NCBI GenBank assembly: GCA_039680225.1
Contig: JBDKTK010000103.1
Location: 1 to 23,299, forward strand
Length of the DNA stretch: 23,299 bases
Origin: JBDKTK01 sp039680225
GTDB lineage: Bacteria > Desulfobacterota > Syntrophia > Syntrophales > UBA4778
Direction: 5' to 3'
In this document: positions 15,407 to 22,673 of the stretch, piece by piece
Position numbering within the stretch: position 1 is the stretch's first letter
Layout: each line of letters opens with the position of its first letter
Program-made: the position numbers and the translations under genes
The notes under the pieces: generated by a model
Told to the model about the DNA's origin: nothing
The model's input: only the letters and a program-made list of their open reading frames with translations
Database searches by the model: none

Positions 15407-16369
15407 TCAATTGTTTGAGGGCTTTGGCTGCCCGACGCAAAAGACCCTGGCGATCTTGATCACCTGTGTCATATTTTCAAGAGACCCCAATGTCTCGGTG
15501 CTATGCAGAAATTCTCCCACGGCCAGCAGGTCTTTTTTCTCCGAAGAAATAATTTTTATCATATCTCCGGCGGCAAGAGAAGGTATATTATGGGACGCTA
15601 AATCGCCGGCCTGGGGCTGATGTCCATCCCTCAATTTTATCTCCAGATCCCTGCCTGCCGTTATCGCTTTCATCCCGGGCAGGGCATCATTAAGAGAGAT
15701 AATCCTGTCTCGTATTGCACCTTCACAACAATCCCTCTCGAAAGCATCCATGTCCAGCGCGCAATCCTCTGAAAAAAACCCGCTCCTGGTCCTGTGCAAT
15801 TCCGCCAGACACCCCTTTGTTCCCAGCCTTTGCCCAAGTTCGGCGCAAATAGACCTGACGTATGTCCCTTTCGAGCAGGAAATAAAAAAAGTCACTCTCG
15901 GCAATTCAACTTTCTCTACTTCTATTTTGAAGACCTCAATTTCCCGGGCCGGCTTTTCTATGAAAATCCCCTTCCTGGCCGATTTATAAAGGGGCTTGCC
16001 CTGATGCTTCACCGCCGAAAAAGGGGGAGGCGCCTGGAGCTGCTTTCCGGCAAAAAGACCAACTTCCTTCAGTACCTGCGCCTCTGTAACCCGGACTTCG
16101 CTGCGCGAGAGAACCTTGCCTTCAATATCGTAGGTGTCGGTCTCTACGCCCAGGAGCGCCGTGGCCAGGTATTCCTTAATTTCAGCCGACAGGTACCGGG
16201 AGAGCTTTGTCGCTTCATTAATGCATACCGGCAATACGCCTGTTGCAAGCGGGTCAAGGGTCCCGCTGTGCCCGGCCTTCCTTGCGCCGAGCCTCCTCTT
16301 GATCTTCTGGACCACGGTGGACGATGTCACACCGGCAGGTTTATTGATTACCAGCACCCCGTCCATCAT
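15407..16369 (-). CDS. truB: tRNA pseudouridine(55) synthase TruB
   Basis: This 320-residue protein begins GVLVINKPAGVTS and carries the catalytic motif HSGTLDPLATGVLP with nucleophile Asp39. Further family blocks are KEYLATALLGVETDTYDIEG, PPPFSAVKHQGKPLYKSAR and FFISCSKGTYVRSICAELGQRLG. The C-terminal PUA-like region (about 235-310) is present. TruB isomerises U55 to pseudouridine in the T-loop of tRNAs and acts as a tRNA folding chaperone. Its ATG overlaps the nrnA stop by four bases (ATGA), so translation is probably coupled. It is normal in length and motifs and belongs to the ylxP-rbfA-nrnA-truB-rpsO-pnp set. Confidence 0.97.
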   Translation of the reverse strand: MMDGVLVINKPAGVTSSTVVQKIKRRLGARKAGHSGTLDPLATGVLPVCINEATKLSRYLSAEIKEYLATALLGVETDTYDIEGKVLSRSEVRVTEAQVLKEVGLFAGKQLQAPPPFSAVKHQGKPLYKSARKGIFIEKPAREIEVFKIEVEKVELPRVTFFISCSKGTYVRSICAELGQRLGTKGCLAELHRTRSGFFSEDCALDMDAFERDCCEGAIRDRIISLNDALPGMKAITAGRDLEIKLRDGHQPQAGDLASHNIPSLAAGDMIKIISSEKKDLLAVGEFLHSTETLGSLENMTQVIKIARVFCVGQPKPSNN

Positions 16370-17316
16370 CCCTCGATTATGTCCTGAATGATAAGTTTCC
16401 GGACATATTCCAGGTTTCCGGAAATCCTGCAGGCTGCGGCATTCACATGCCCCCCGCCCCCGTACTTTACAGCTATCTTCTCTACATTGATCCTTCCCTT
16501 GGAACGCATGCTTATCTTGTACTTATTCTCTTCCATCTCTGTAAAAAACAGCGCGACCTCAACGCCCTTTATCGCCCTGACAAAATCGACGAAGTTCTCG
16601 GTGTGTTCCAATGTCGCATTCGCTCCCCCGAGCATTTCCCTGGAAACGAAGATTGAGCCGATTCTGCCGTCCCACTGCAGTTCCAGGGTTTGGACGGCCC
16701 TGGTGAAAAGCCTTATCTTGGCCGGGGGGTTTGATTCAAAGATCTGCTCGGCAATATGCGACGGGTCGGCGCCCGCCCCGACAAGCTCGCCGGCAATCGT
16801 CAGCGATTCCGAGCCGGTATTTGAATAATGAAACGACCCGGTGTCCGTCAGGATGGCCGTATACAGATTTGTGGCTATTTCGGGGGTGACGTCCGCCCTG
16901 AGCTCTCTTATGAGCTTGTACACAAGCTCGCCTGTGGAACTCGCCCGCGGGTCCAGGATGCAAATGTCCGAAAAATCCCCGTTTGTGATATGGTGGTCTA
17001 TGCTTATCACGTACTTTATAGCCGTCAGTTTTTCGGAGCTTTTGCCGACCCTGTCAAGGTCGCTGCAGTCGAGGACAAACAGGGCATCATAGTCATCAGT
17101 CCTGCCGAAATCGCGGGAAACTGCTCCAGCCCCGGGAAGAAAACTGTATGTTTCGGGAACGCCGTCCTGATTGTAAACGGAGACCTTCTTGCCCAGTCCC
17201 CTTAATGCGAGGTACAGGGCCAGTTCCGAGCCGATCGCATCGCCATCCGGCCTGACGTGAGAGGTTATCAGGAAGTTGCGGCAATCCGCGATTATCTCAC
17301 TTATCCGGGTCAGCAT
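16366..17316 (-). CDS. nrnA: DHH/DHHA1 phosphoesterase, NrnA-like oligoribonuclease / pAp phosphatase
   Basis: This 316-residue protein shows the DHH family metal-binding motifs: SHVRPDGDAIGS (His20, Asp24, Asp26), VLDCSD (Asp83), SIDHH (Asp107-His109) and ILTDTGSFHYSNT. The DHHA1 substrate-binding motif GGGGH (286-290) is near the C-terminus. NrnA proteins hydrolyse short RNA oligonucleotides with Mn2+ and dephosphorylate 3'-phosphoadenosine 5'-phosphate. The placement between rbfA and truB is standard for this gene in many bacteria. The ATG lies 20 bases inside the rbfA 3' end, preceded by AAGG. Exact specificity (nanoRNA versus pAp) cannot be told from sequence. Confidence 0.93.
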   Translation of the reverse strand: MLTRISEIIADCRNFLITSHVRPDGDAIGSELALYLALRGLGKKVSVYNQDGVPETYSFLPGAGAVSRDFGRTDDYDALFVLDCSDLDRVGKSSEKLTAIKYVISIDHHITNGDFSDICILDPRASSTGELVYKLIRELRADVTPEIATNLYTAILTDTGSFHYSNTGSESLTIAGELVGAGADPSHIAEQIFESNPPAKIRLFTRAVQTLELQWDGRIGSIFVSREMLGGANATLEHTENFVDFVRAIKGVEVALFFTEMEENKYKISMRSKGRINVEKIAVKYGGGGHVNAAACRISGNLEYVRKLIIQDIIEG

Positions 17317-17668
17317 CCTTATTTCCGTCTTTGCGTATTTCAGCCAGCAATTTTTCTATGCGGCTCCCATATTCAAAAGATTTATCGTAAACAAAAATCA
17401 AATCGGGCATGTATCTCAGACTGATCCTCTTCCCCAGTTCCCTTTTCAGAAATCCCGCGGCCTTCTGGAGGTGCTGCTCTGCCTCACCCGCATTTATATC
17501 GGAGCCAAGCCTGACAAAATAGACCCTTGCCGAGCGCAGGTCATTGGACATTTTCACGCCCGTCACCGTGACCGGGCCTATCACGGGGTCCCTGATTTCC
17601 TTATGGAGAATGTCTGAAAGTTCGGCCTTGATAAGGTCCGAAACCCGGTCAGCGCGCTTGATCGCCAA
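17297..17668 (-). CDS. rbfA: Ribosome-binding factor A
   Basis: A KH-like RbfA: KRADRVSDLIKAELSDILHKEIRDP, VTVTGVKMSNDLRSARVYFVRLG, AGFLKRELGKRISLRYMPDLIFVYDKSFEYGSRIEKLL, with the family 'A' in place of the KH glycine loop. It binds immature 30S particles and assists 16S rRNA 5'-end processing and late maturation. I place the start at TTG 17668-17666 (123 residues), one base after the ylxP stop, because GGGGAG lies seven bases upstream. An in-frame TTG 24 bases earlier has no ribosome site and would overlap ylxP. The 3' end overlaps nrnA by 20 bases. Confidence 0.92.
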   Translation of the reverse strand: MAIKRADRVSDLIKAELSDILHKEIRDPVIGPVTVTGVKMSNDLRSARVYFVRLGSDINAGEAEQHLQKAAGFLKRELGKRISLRYMPDLIFVYDKSFEYGSRIEKLLAEIRKDGNKDADPDK

Positions 17669-17669
17669 G

Positions 17670-17984
17670 TCAATACTCCCCGTCGGCAGCAATATCGGAA
17701 TAATTTATAATCTCAAACTTGGAGGAAACGATTTCAGCCAGATAGAGCTCGTCAATGAACCTGAGGGCCTTGTCCATCTTGGAATTGATATAGCTCTTAT
17801 CGTTGCCGACCATGCAGAAACCGATCCGGCCTTTTTTCCAGTCGTCGTTTTCCCCCACTTCGGCTATGGAGATGTTGAACTCATTCTGGGTCCTCCTCAG
17901 GATGCTGCGCAGGACGCCCCTTTTTTCTTTTAAAGATCTGCTCTCGTGGATGTAGACCTCAATGAGTCCCACACCCACCACCAT
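17670..17984 (-). CDS. ylxP: YlxP/DUF503 family protein
   Basis: A small protein with the DUF503 pattern MVVGVGLIEVYIHESRSLKEKRGVLRSILRRTQNEFNISIAEVGENDDWKKGRIGFCMVGND, the conserved SLKEKR helix and an NDxWQ-like motif. Family members are about 90-105 residues and nearly always lie between infB and rbfA. They are thought to act in ribosome assembly or RNA binding, but a precise function is not established to my knowledge. I prefer the ATG at 17984-17982 (104 residues), which matches the usual family N-terminus. A TTG five codons upstream (17999) is an alternative, and neither has a strong ribosome site. It is followed one base later by rbfA. Confidence 0.9.
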   Translation of the reverse strand: MVVGVGLIEVYIHESRSLKEKRGVLRSILRRTQNEFNISIAEVGENDDWKKGRIGFCMVGNDKSYINSKMDKALRFIDELYLAEIVSSKFEIINYSDIAADGEY

Positions 17985-18012
17985 TTCCGAGTTCTTCAAA
18001 TTTGCTACCGTT

Positions 18013-20553
18013 TTACAGTTTGCGTTCTATTTCTTCCCGGGTATAGGCCTCGATCATGTCTCCCACCTTTATATCATTGAAGCCCTCGATCCCTATGCCG
18101 CATTCCAGGCCGGAGACGACTTCCCGGACATCGTCCTTGAACCGCCGCAGGGAAACGAGTTTGCCGTCATAGACCATAACGCCGTCACGGACGAGCCTCA
18201 GGTTTGAATCCCTGCTGATCTTGCCTTCGGTTACAACACTTCCGGCAATAGTCCCGACCTTGGGGACTTTGAATATCTCCTTGACCTCGGCCCGGCCCTG
18301 GGAGATTTCCTTGTAAATCGGTTCGAGCAGGCCGACCATGGCATCTTTAACATCGTTTATGACATTATATATTATGTCATACAGCTTGATCTCAACCCCT
18401 TCGGCTTTCGCCAACTCGATAACGCGGGAATCGGGCCTGACTTTAAATCCAATAATTACTGCATCGGAAGCGGAGGCCAGCAGGACGTCCGTTTCAGTTA
18501 TAGTCCCGATAGAACTGTGGATCACCTTCAGTTTGACATCCGCAGTGCTGAGCTTCTGAAGAGATTCCGAAAGGGCCTCAACCGAACCCTGGACATCTGC
18601 TTTGATGACAACATTGAGCTCTTTCGTCCCTTCCTTTATTCTTTCATAGAGCTGTTCCAGGGTCACCTTGGCGGATGCAGCCAAATCTTTTTCACGTTCT
18701 TTGTTGACCCAGTATTCGCTGATGCTGCGGGCCTTTTTCTCATCTTCAACTGCATTGAAATCGCTGCCTGCCTGGGGAACACTGGAGAAACCTATAACCT
18801 CCACAGGCATGGAAGGACCGGCCTCTTTCATTCGGCTGCCCTTGTCATTAAGCATTGCCCGGACCTTGCCGAACTCCGTTTTACAGACGAAAGTATCTCC
18901 TTCTTTAAGGGTACCCTCCTGTATCAGCACTGTAGCGACCGGGCCTCTCCCCTTATCCAGTTTTGCTTCTACTATAACTCCCTTTGCAGGTCTGTCCGGA
19001 TCCGCCTTCAATTCCATCACATCCGCCTGGAGCAGGATAAGTTCGAGCAGTTCCTCGATTCCCGTCTTCTTTTTTGCGGATATCTGCGCAAACAGGGTGT
19101 CGCCGCCCCATTCTTCGGAAATGAGGTTGTAATCGGAAAGCTCCCTCATGATCCGCTCCGGGTTGGCGCCGGGTTTATCTATCTTGTTTACGGCTACTAT
19201 GATGGGAACATTGGCCGCCTTGGCATGGTTGATGGCTTCAACGGTCTGCTCCATGACGCCGTCATCAGCAGCCACGACGAGCACAACTATGTCCGTTACT
19301 TTCGCGCCCCTGGCCCTCATGGACGTAAATGCCTCATGGCCGGGAGTGTCCAGGAACACAATGTCCCTGTTTTTGACATTCACGTGGTAAGCGCCGATCG
19401 CCTGCGTTATGCCGCCCGCCTCGCCGTCAATCACATTGGTCTGCCGTATCGCATCCAGCAGGGATGTTTTGCCGTGATCGACGTGCCCCATGACAGTCAC
19501 GACAGGGGCCCGCGGTTGCAGGTTTCTCGCTTCCATCTCCTGTGCCTGGATTGCCTCATCAAATTCAACCGGCTCAATCTGGTAGCCGAAATCAGCTGCA
19601 ATCAGGGTTGCCGTATCTATATCCAGAGACTGGTTTATTGATGCCATAATCCCCAGGGCGATAAGTTTCGACATCAGGTCGCTCGCCTTGACACCCATAT
19701 TCTTGGCCAGGTCTCCCACCCTGATGGATTCTTTCACCCTGATTCTCCTCTTGATTGCCTTGGGAGTGGTAATCTCGGTCTTTTTCATCCGGGTCAGGGC
19801 GCCTCTTTTATCGTCTTTTAATCTGGCTGCCCTTTCCTCATCGCGGTCGCGTTCCCATTTCTGCTTGGTGTCCTTCTTGTCGACCAGTTTTTTGAAAAAG
19901 GTTTTCTTCTTGCCCGGCGCTTCTTCCATTACAACTTCAACCGGTTTCTTCCCCTTCTTCCAGCCTTTGACTATCCCGGGTTTGGCCGGCTTTTCCGGCT
20001 TGGGGGCCGTCACTTCTTTTACAACTCGGGGAGCAGCAGGTGCGGCGGCACTTGCGGGTGCTTTCGGTTCCCGGGCAGGCTCGATTACAGGCTTAGCAGG
20101 AGCGGGTTTCTTTTCCTCTATTATGGCAGGCTCTTTTTTCGGTTGGGACTCGACCGCCTTCACCACGGTTACGGGGGCGGGAGGCTCCTTCTCGGGAGCC
20201 TTGGCAACCGGCTCTATTGCTTCCGGCTTCTTGATCTCCTCTTTTTTCTCCTGTGCGACGGGAGCCGGCTCGGGAGCGGCCTCAACCGGCTTTTCCTCCT
20301 CAATTTCCGCCTGCCCCTCTTCAGCGGGAGTCCGCACAGCCCTTCGCCTGATAACCGTGGACTTGACCCTTGTCTCCTCCATTTCATGAGGTTCGCTGGT
20401 CCGGAATTCCCGTTTTATCTTTTCGACCTCACCGTCTTCCATAGAGCTTGTCGGCTTTTTATTCTTGATGCCGAGTTTCTCCAGGCGAGCCAATAAATCC
20501 TTGTTTTCGACTCCCAGCTCTCTGGCCAGCTCATAAACTCTTGTTTTCGACAT
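18013..20553 (-). CDS. infB: Translation initiation factor IF-2
   Basis: This 846-residue factor has an N-terminal IF2_N helix bundle (1-50, TRVYELARELGVENKDLLARLEKLGI). A long Pro/Ala/Lys/Glu-rich flexible linker (about 60-230) follows, then a second IF2_N module (about 275-327). The GTPase domain has G1 GHVDHGKT (356-363), G3 DTPGHE (402-407) and G4 NKID (456-459). Domains II, III and IV include KADVQGSVEALSESLQKL and EGFNDIKVGDMIEAY near the C-terminus. IF-2 brings fMet-tRNA to the 30S subunit and drives subunit joining with GTP. The ATG has GAGGAG five to eight bases upstream. It lies 233 bases after the apparent nusA stop; that gap holds the in-frame NusA tail rather than a ylxR gene. 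Stop is TAA. Confidence 0.98.
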   Translation of the reverse strand: MSKTRVYELARELGVENKDLLARLEKLGIKNKKPTSSMEDGEVEKIKREFRTSEPHEMEETRVKSTVIRRRAVRTPAEEGQAEIEEEKPVEAAPEPAPVAQEKKEEIKKPEAIEPVAKAPEKEPPAPVTVVKAVESQPKKEPAIIEEKKPAPAKPVIEPAREPKAPASAAAPAAPRVVKEVTAPKPEKPAKPGIVKGWKKGKKPVEVVMEEAPGKKKTFFKKLVDKKDTKQKWERDRDEERAARLKDDKRGALTRMKKTEITTPKAIKRRIRVKESIRVGDLAKNMGVKASDLMSKLIALGIMASINQSLDIDTATLIAADFGYQIEPVEFDEAIQAQEMEARNLQPRAPVVTVMGHVDHGKTSLLDAIRQTNVIDGEAGGITQAIGAYHVNVKNRDIVFLDTPGHEAFTSMRARGAKVTDIVVLVVAADDGVMEQTVEAINHAKAANVPIIVAVNKIDKPGANPERIMRELSDYNLISEEWGGDTLFAQISAKKKTGIEELLELILLQADVMELKADPDRPAKGVIVEAKLDKGRGPVATVLIQEGTLKEGDTFVCKTEFGKVRAMLNDKGSRMKEAGPSMPVEVIGFSSVPQAGSDFNAVEDEKKARSISEYWVNKEREKDLAASAKVTLEQLYERIKEGTKELNVVIKADVQGSVEALSESLQKLSTADVKLKVIHSSIGTITETDVLLASASDAVIIGFKVRPDSRVIELAKAEGVEIKLYDIIYNVINDVKDAMVGLLEPIYKEISQGRAEVKEIFKVPKVGTIAGSVVTEGKISRDSNLRLVRDGVMVYDGKLVSLRRFKDDVREVVSGLECGIGIEGFNDIKVGDMIEAYTREEIERKL

Positions 20554-20598
20554 TATTTACTCCTCGTTTTCTCTCGGGCTCAAGTTCCGCAGCTCAAA

Positions 20599-20787
20599 TC
20601 AAGCATTTCCCCCCCCCGGCTCTCCGGCCAGGATCCGACCCGCTTCATCAATCCAGGTTTGAGCAGCCTTTTCGTCAACACCCGGAACGGCCGTAAGCGC
20701 TCCGGCATCCGCCGAAGCGATTGTGGAAATGCTTTTAAAGCCTTCCTTGAACAGGCGCTCGGCAAGGGATTCGTCCACCCCCTGCAG
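20599..20787 (-). pseudogene. nusA: In-frame continuation of nusA after a TAA: C-terminal helix-hairpin-helix domain
   Basis: Reading on past the nusA TAA (20790-20788) in the same frame gives 62 open codons to TGA at 20601-20599. The peptide begins LQGVDESLAERLFKEGF and continues KSISTIASADAGALTAVPGVDEKAAQTWIDEAGRILAG. This is a tandem helix-hairpin-helix unit (two GVD hairpins) of the kind found at the C-terminus of many NusA proteins. The coding quality and exact frame suggest one substitution (for example CAA to TAA) turned a sense codon into a stop. The tail ends in a Gly-rich stretch encoded across a C9 run (20609-20617 on the plus strand). It could be a recent nonsense mutation, a sequencing or assembly error, or a site of readthrough. 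There is no good independent start codon for it. Confidence 0.75.
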
Positions 20788-21858
20788 TTACATAAGCTCC
20801 TTGTGGCCGTTTTCCGATTGCGATGTGACCATTGACTCGCTCTTTACATCTATCTTCCACCCGGTCAGTCGCGCCGCCAGCCTCACGTTCTGGCCGTTTT
20901 TGCCGATGGCAAGCGAAAGCTGATCATCGGGGACAATGACTTCAATGGAGTGGTTATCATCATAGATAAGGACCCTGTCCACCTTCGCCGGGGATATTGC
21001 GCTGCACACGAACTTGACCGGATCATCCGAATAGGGGACGATGTCAATCCTTTCCCCTTTGAGTTCCTGGACCACGCTCTGGACCCTCGAGCCCCTCATG
21101 CCGACGCAGGCGCCAACGTGATCGATATCCTTGTCTTTCGTACGCACGGCGATCTTTGAACGGTTGCCGGGTTCCCGGGCGACGTTGACTATTTCTATGA
21201 GGCCTTCCGAAATCTCCGGCACTTCCATTTCGAACAGGGATCGCAGGAAACCGGGATGGGTCCGCGACAATACGATCTGGGGCCCCTTGGAGATCCGTTT
21301 GACATCGTAAACGTAAGCCCTGATGCGCTCGCCCCTTTTAAAAGATTCCCTGTGGATCTGTTCGGACACGGGGATTATCCCTTCCGTCCTGCCCAGATTG
21401 ACTATTATGTTTCCACCGTCAAACCTCTGGACAAAGCCATTGAGGAGTTGGCCTTTCTTATCTTTATACTCATCAAAGATATTGTCCCTTTCGGCATCCT
21501 TGACTTTCTGGATGATTATCTGTTTTGCGGTCTGGGCGGCAATTCTTCCGAAAGTGCTCGTCTCTATCTTGATTCCCAGGCTGTCTCCCAGCTGCGCTTC
21601 CTCATCAAGGCTGCTCCTGGCAAAATCCAGGGACACCTGCGTCTCGTTATCGACAACGTTATCGACCACCGTCTTGAACTGAAAGACTTCTATCTCTCCA
21701 GCCTCTTCATTATAACGAGCTTCAATATCGGCATTCAGCCCCAGCTTCTTTTTGGCAGCGGTAAGCATTGCGGTCTCCAGGGCCTCAATAATGATCTGCT
21801 TATTGATTCCCTTGTCCTTTCCCATCTGCTCTATTAAACGTTTGAGTTCTGGAAACAT
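20788..21858 (-). CDS. nusA: Transcription termination/antitermination factor NusA (stops before its C-terminal HhH tail)
   Basis: This 356-residue NusA has the N-terminal RNA-polymerase-binding domain (1-130), an S1 domain (about 135-200, GFVQRFDGGNIIVNLGRTEGIIP) and two KH domains. KH1 contains HVGACVGMRGSRVQ (about 247-260) and KH2 contains LSLAIGKNGQNVRLAARLTGW (about 314-334). It modulates pausing, intrinsic termination and antitermination. The start is ATG with GGAGGA directly upstream, 30 bases after rimP. The reading frame ends at TAA right after SENGHKELM, but 62 further sense codons in the same frame encode the usual helix-hairpin-helix tail, listed separately. TAA is also used as the normal stop of pilM, pilP, pilW, rpsO and infB here, so a changed genetic code is not the explanation. 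Confidence 0.96.
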   Translation of the reverse strand: MFPELKRLIEQMGKDKGINKQIIIEALETAMLTAAKKKLGLNADIEARYNEEAGEIEVFQFKTVVDNVVDNETQVSLDFARSSLDEEAQLGDSLGIKIETSTFGRIAAQTAKQIIIQKVKDAERDNIFDEYKDKKGQLLNGFVQRFDGGNIIVNLGRTEGIIPVSEQIHRESFKRGERIRAYVYDVKRISKGPQIVLSRTHPGFLRSLFEMEVPEISEGLIEIVNVAREPGNRSKIAVRTKDKDIDHVGACVGMRGSRVQSVVQELKGERIDIVPYSDDPVKFVCSAISPAKVDRVLIYDDNHSIEVIVPDDQLSLAIGKNGQNVRLAARLTGWKIDVKSESMVTSQSENGHKELM

Positions 21859-21888
21859 ATATCCTCCAAATTACCGGAACAGTCCCGG

Positions 21889-22356
21889 TCAAATTTCATA
21901 ATCCAGGTTTGCCTTAAAGATATTATCTTTCGGCAGACGGTAAATTTTTCCGTCTGACTCGATGACGACAATGCCGCCGTCCCCTTCCTTGATATAGTCG
22001 CTCAAGATGCCCTTGAAATTCCTTGATCCCTCAAACTTATCTCTCAACCTGATCTTGACTTTGCTCCCTTTAAACCTGAAGAAATCCTTATCGCGCGTCA
22101 GCGGCCGGTCAAGACCGGGAGAGGAGACCTCAAGGTTGTACGGCCCGGGCGGAAGGTCGTTAACGTCAAGGATATCTCCTATGAGCCTGCTCATGTCTGC
22201 GCAATCCTTCAGGGTGATTCCGCCCTCCCTGTCCAGGTACAACCTGATCAGCCAGCGCGAACCCATCCTGGCACATTCCACATCCACAAGCTCGATCCCC
22301 TCTCTTTCAAGGGCTGGCTCAATCAGGGCAAAAATGTTTTCTCGCGTTGGTTTCAA
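21889..22356 (-). CDS. rimP: Ribosome maturation factor RimP
   Basis: The core matches RimP: IEPALEREGIELVDVECARMGSRWLIRLYLDREGGITLKDCADMSRLIGDILDVNDLPPGPYNLEVSSPGLDRPL, then a C-terminal Sm-like barrel (KVKIRLRDKFEGSRNFKGILSDY...GKIYRLPKDNIFKANL). RimP is needed for 30S maturation and binds S12. The frame is open up to a GTG at 22413, giving 174 residues, but that GTG is part of a terminator-like hairpin and the extra 19 residues are unlike the family. I prefer the TTG at 22356-22354, giving the usual 155 residues, though it has no obvious ribosome site. The 3' end is certain and the 5' end is not. It is the first gene of the rimP-nusA-infB run. Confidence 0.9.
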   Translation of the reverse strand: MKPTRENIFALIEPALEREGIELVDVECARMGSRWLIRLYLDREGGITLKDCADMSRLIGDILDVNDLPPGPYNLEVSSPGLDRPLTRDKDFFRFKGSKVKIRLRDKFEGSRNFKGILSDYIKEGDGGIVVIESDGKIYRLPKDNIFKANLDYEI

Positions 22357-22384
22357 ACCAGAAAGCCGGCTTATGCGTATTTTA

Positions 22385-22414
22385 AAATAAAAAAGTGGGC
22401 AAAAAAGGCCCACT
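22385..22414 (-). terminator. Rho-independent-type terminator/attenuator between tRNA-Gly and rimP
   Basis: On the minus strand AGTGGGC (22414-22408), a seven-base loop and GCCCACT (22400-22394) form a perfect 7-bp GC-rich stem. The RNA then runs into UUUUUUAUUU. On the plus strand the stem is not followed by T's, so the element is oriented with tRNA-Gly and rimP. It lies about 130 bases after the tRNA and just before the preferred rimP start, so it could terminate tRNA transcripts and attenuate the rimP-nusA-infB operon. Confidence 0.65.
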
Positions 22415-22545
22415 CTCGTCTAAATCAGAATGAATTGGGGGATATTTATCAAAAATTCAAGCTATTTGCAAGAAGAATAACATCCGAACAGCCCTTGCGG
22501 ATCTCGCCTGAGGGGCGAATCTTAACAGCCTGTGAATTTTAAAAA
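22415..22545 (-). promoter_or_regulatory. Leader between tRNA-Gly and rimP with two small hairpins
   Basis: This 131-base non-coding spacer contains two short inverted repeats: TCGCC/GGCGA (22504-22508 with 22514-22518) and ATCCG/CGGAT (22482-22486 with 22498-22502). A weak promoter-like pair, TTGCAA followed 17 bases later by TAAATA, lies between them and the terminator. It may hold tRNA 3'-processing signals and/or a second promoter for rimP-nusA-infB. None of these is strong alone. Confidence 0.3.
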
Positions 22546-22620
22546 TGGAGCGGGCGAAGGGGATCGAACCCTCGACGTCCAGCTTGGGAAGCTGACATTC
22601 TACCGCTGAATTACGCCCGC
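22546..22620 (-). tRNA. tRNA-Gly(CCC), CCA encoded
   Basis: The minus strand folds as a cloverleaf. The acceptor stem is GCGGGCG/CGCCCGC, the D-arm is ATTC/GAAT, and the anticodon stem is TCAGC/GCTGG with the seven-base loop TTCCCAA, giving anticodon CCC. The variable loop is five bases (ACGTC), and the T-arm has loop TTCGATC. U73 is followed by an encoded CCA (22548-22546). Anticodon CCC and discriminator U fit glycine, decoding GGG. The gene is 72 bases plus CCA. It lies between hisD and rimP on the same strand, a position comparable to metY in the E. coli rimP-nusA-infB operon. Confidence 0.95.
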
Positions 22621-22639
22621 TCAGAATACCCTGAAAAAC

Positions 22640-22673
22640 AATACAAAATTATTCAATAGGCTTTTTTTGTCAA
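22640..22673 (-). promoter_or_regulatory. Possible promoter of tRNA-Gly
   Basis: A perfect TTGACA (22673-22668, minus strand) overlaps the hisD stop codon. It is followed by AT-rich DNA in which TAATTT (spacing 16) or AATAAT (spacing 14) could be the -10 box; neither is ideal. A start near 22638 would lie about 18 bases before the tRNA 5' end, which is a sensible leader length. Confidence 0.35.

Noticed and set aside
18517..19641. Long plus-strand open frame (374 codons) opposite infB
   Set aside because: It lies entirely antisense to the conserved GTPase core of IF-2, its translation resembles no known family, and its openness follows from the codon bias of the real gene. The same applies to the long frame at 10216-11049 opposite the DUF39 gene.
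20609..20617. C9 homopolymer (plus strand), possible frameshift or slippage site
   Set aside because: It lies in the Gly-rich end of the NusA tail, after the HhH domain, so length variation here would alter only the last few residues; no alternative long frame begins there.
20580..20765. 61-codon minus-strand frame in the nusA-infB gap in another frame
   Set aside because: It overlaps the NusA HhH tail in a shifted frame and its Arg/Leu-rich product has no recognisable motif; the in-frame NusA continuation explains the interval better.
20788..20799. A start-stop pair (ATG TAA) preceded by AAGGAG at the end of nusA
   Set aside because: It arises from the codons for Lys-Glu-Leu-Met plus the stop, the spacing is too short (three bases), and no downstream start with a good ribosome site follows. 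Most likely coincidence, though it could influence local ribosome behaviour.
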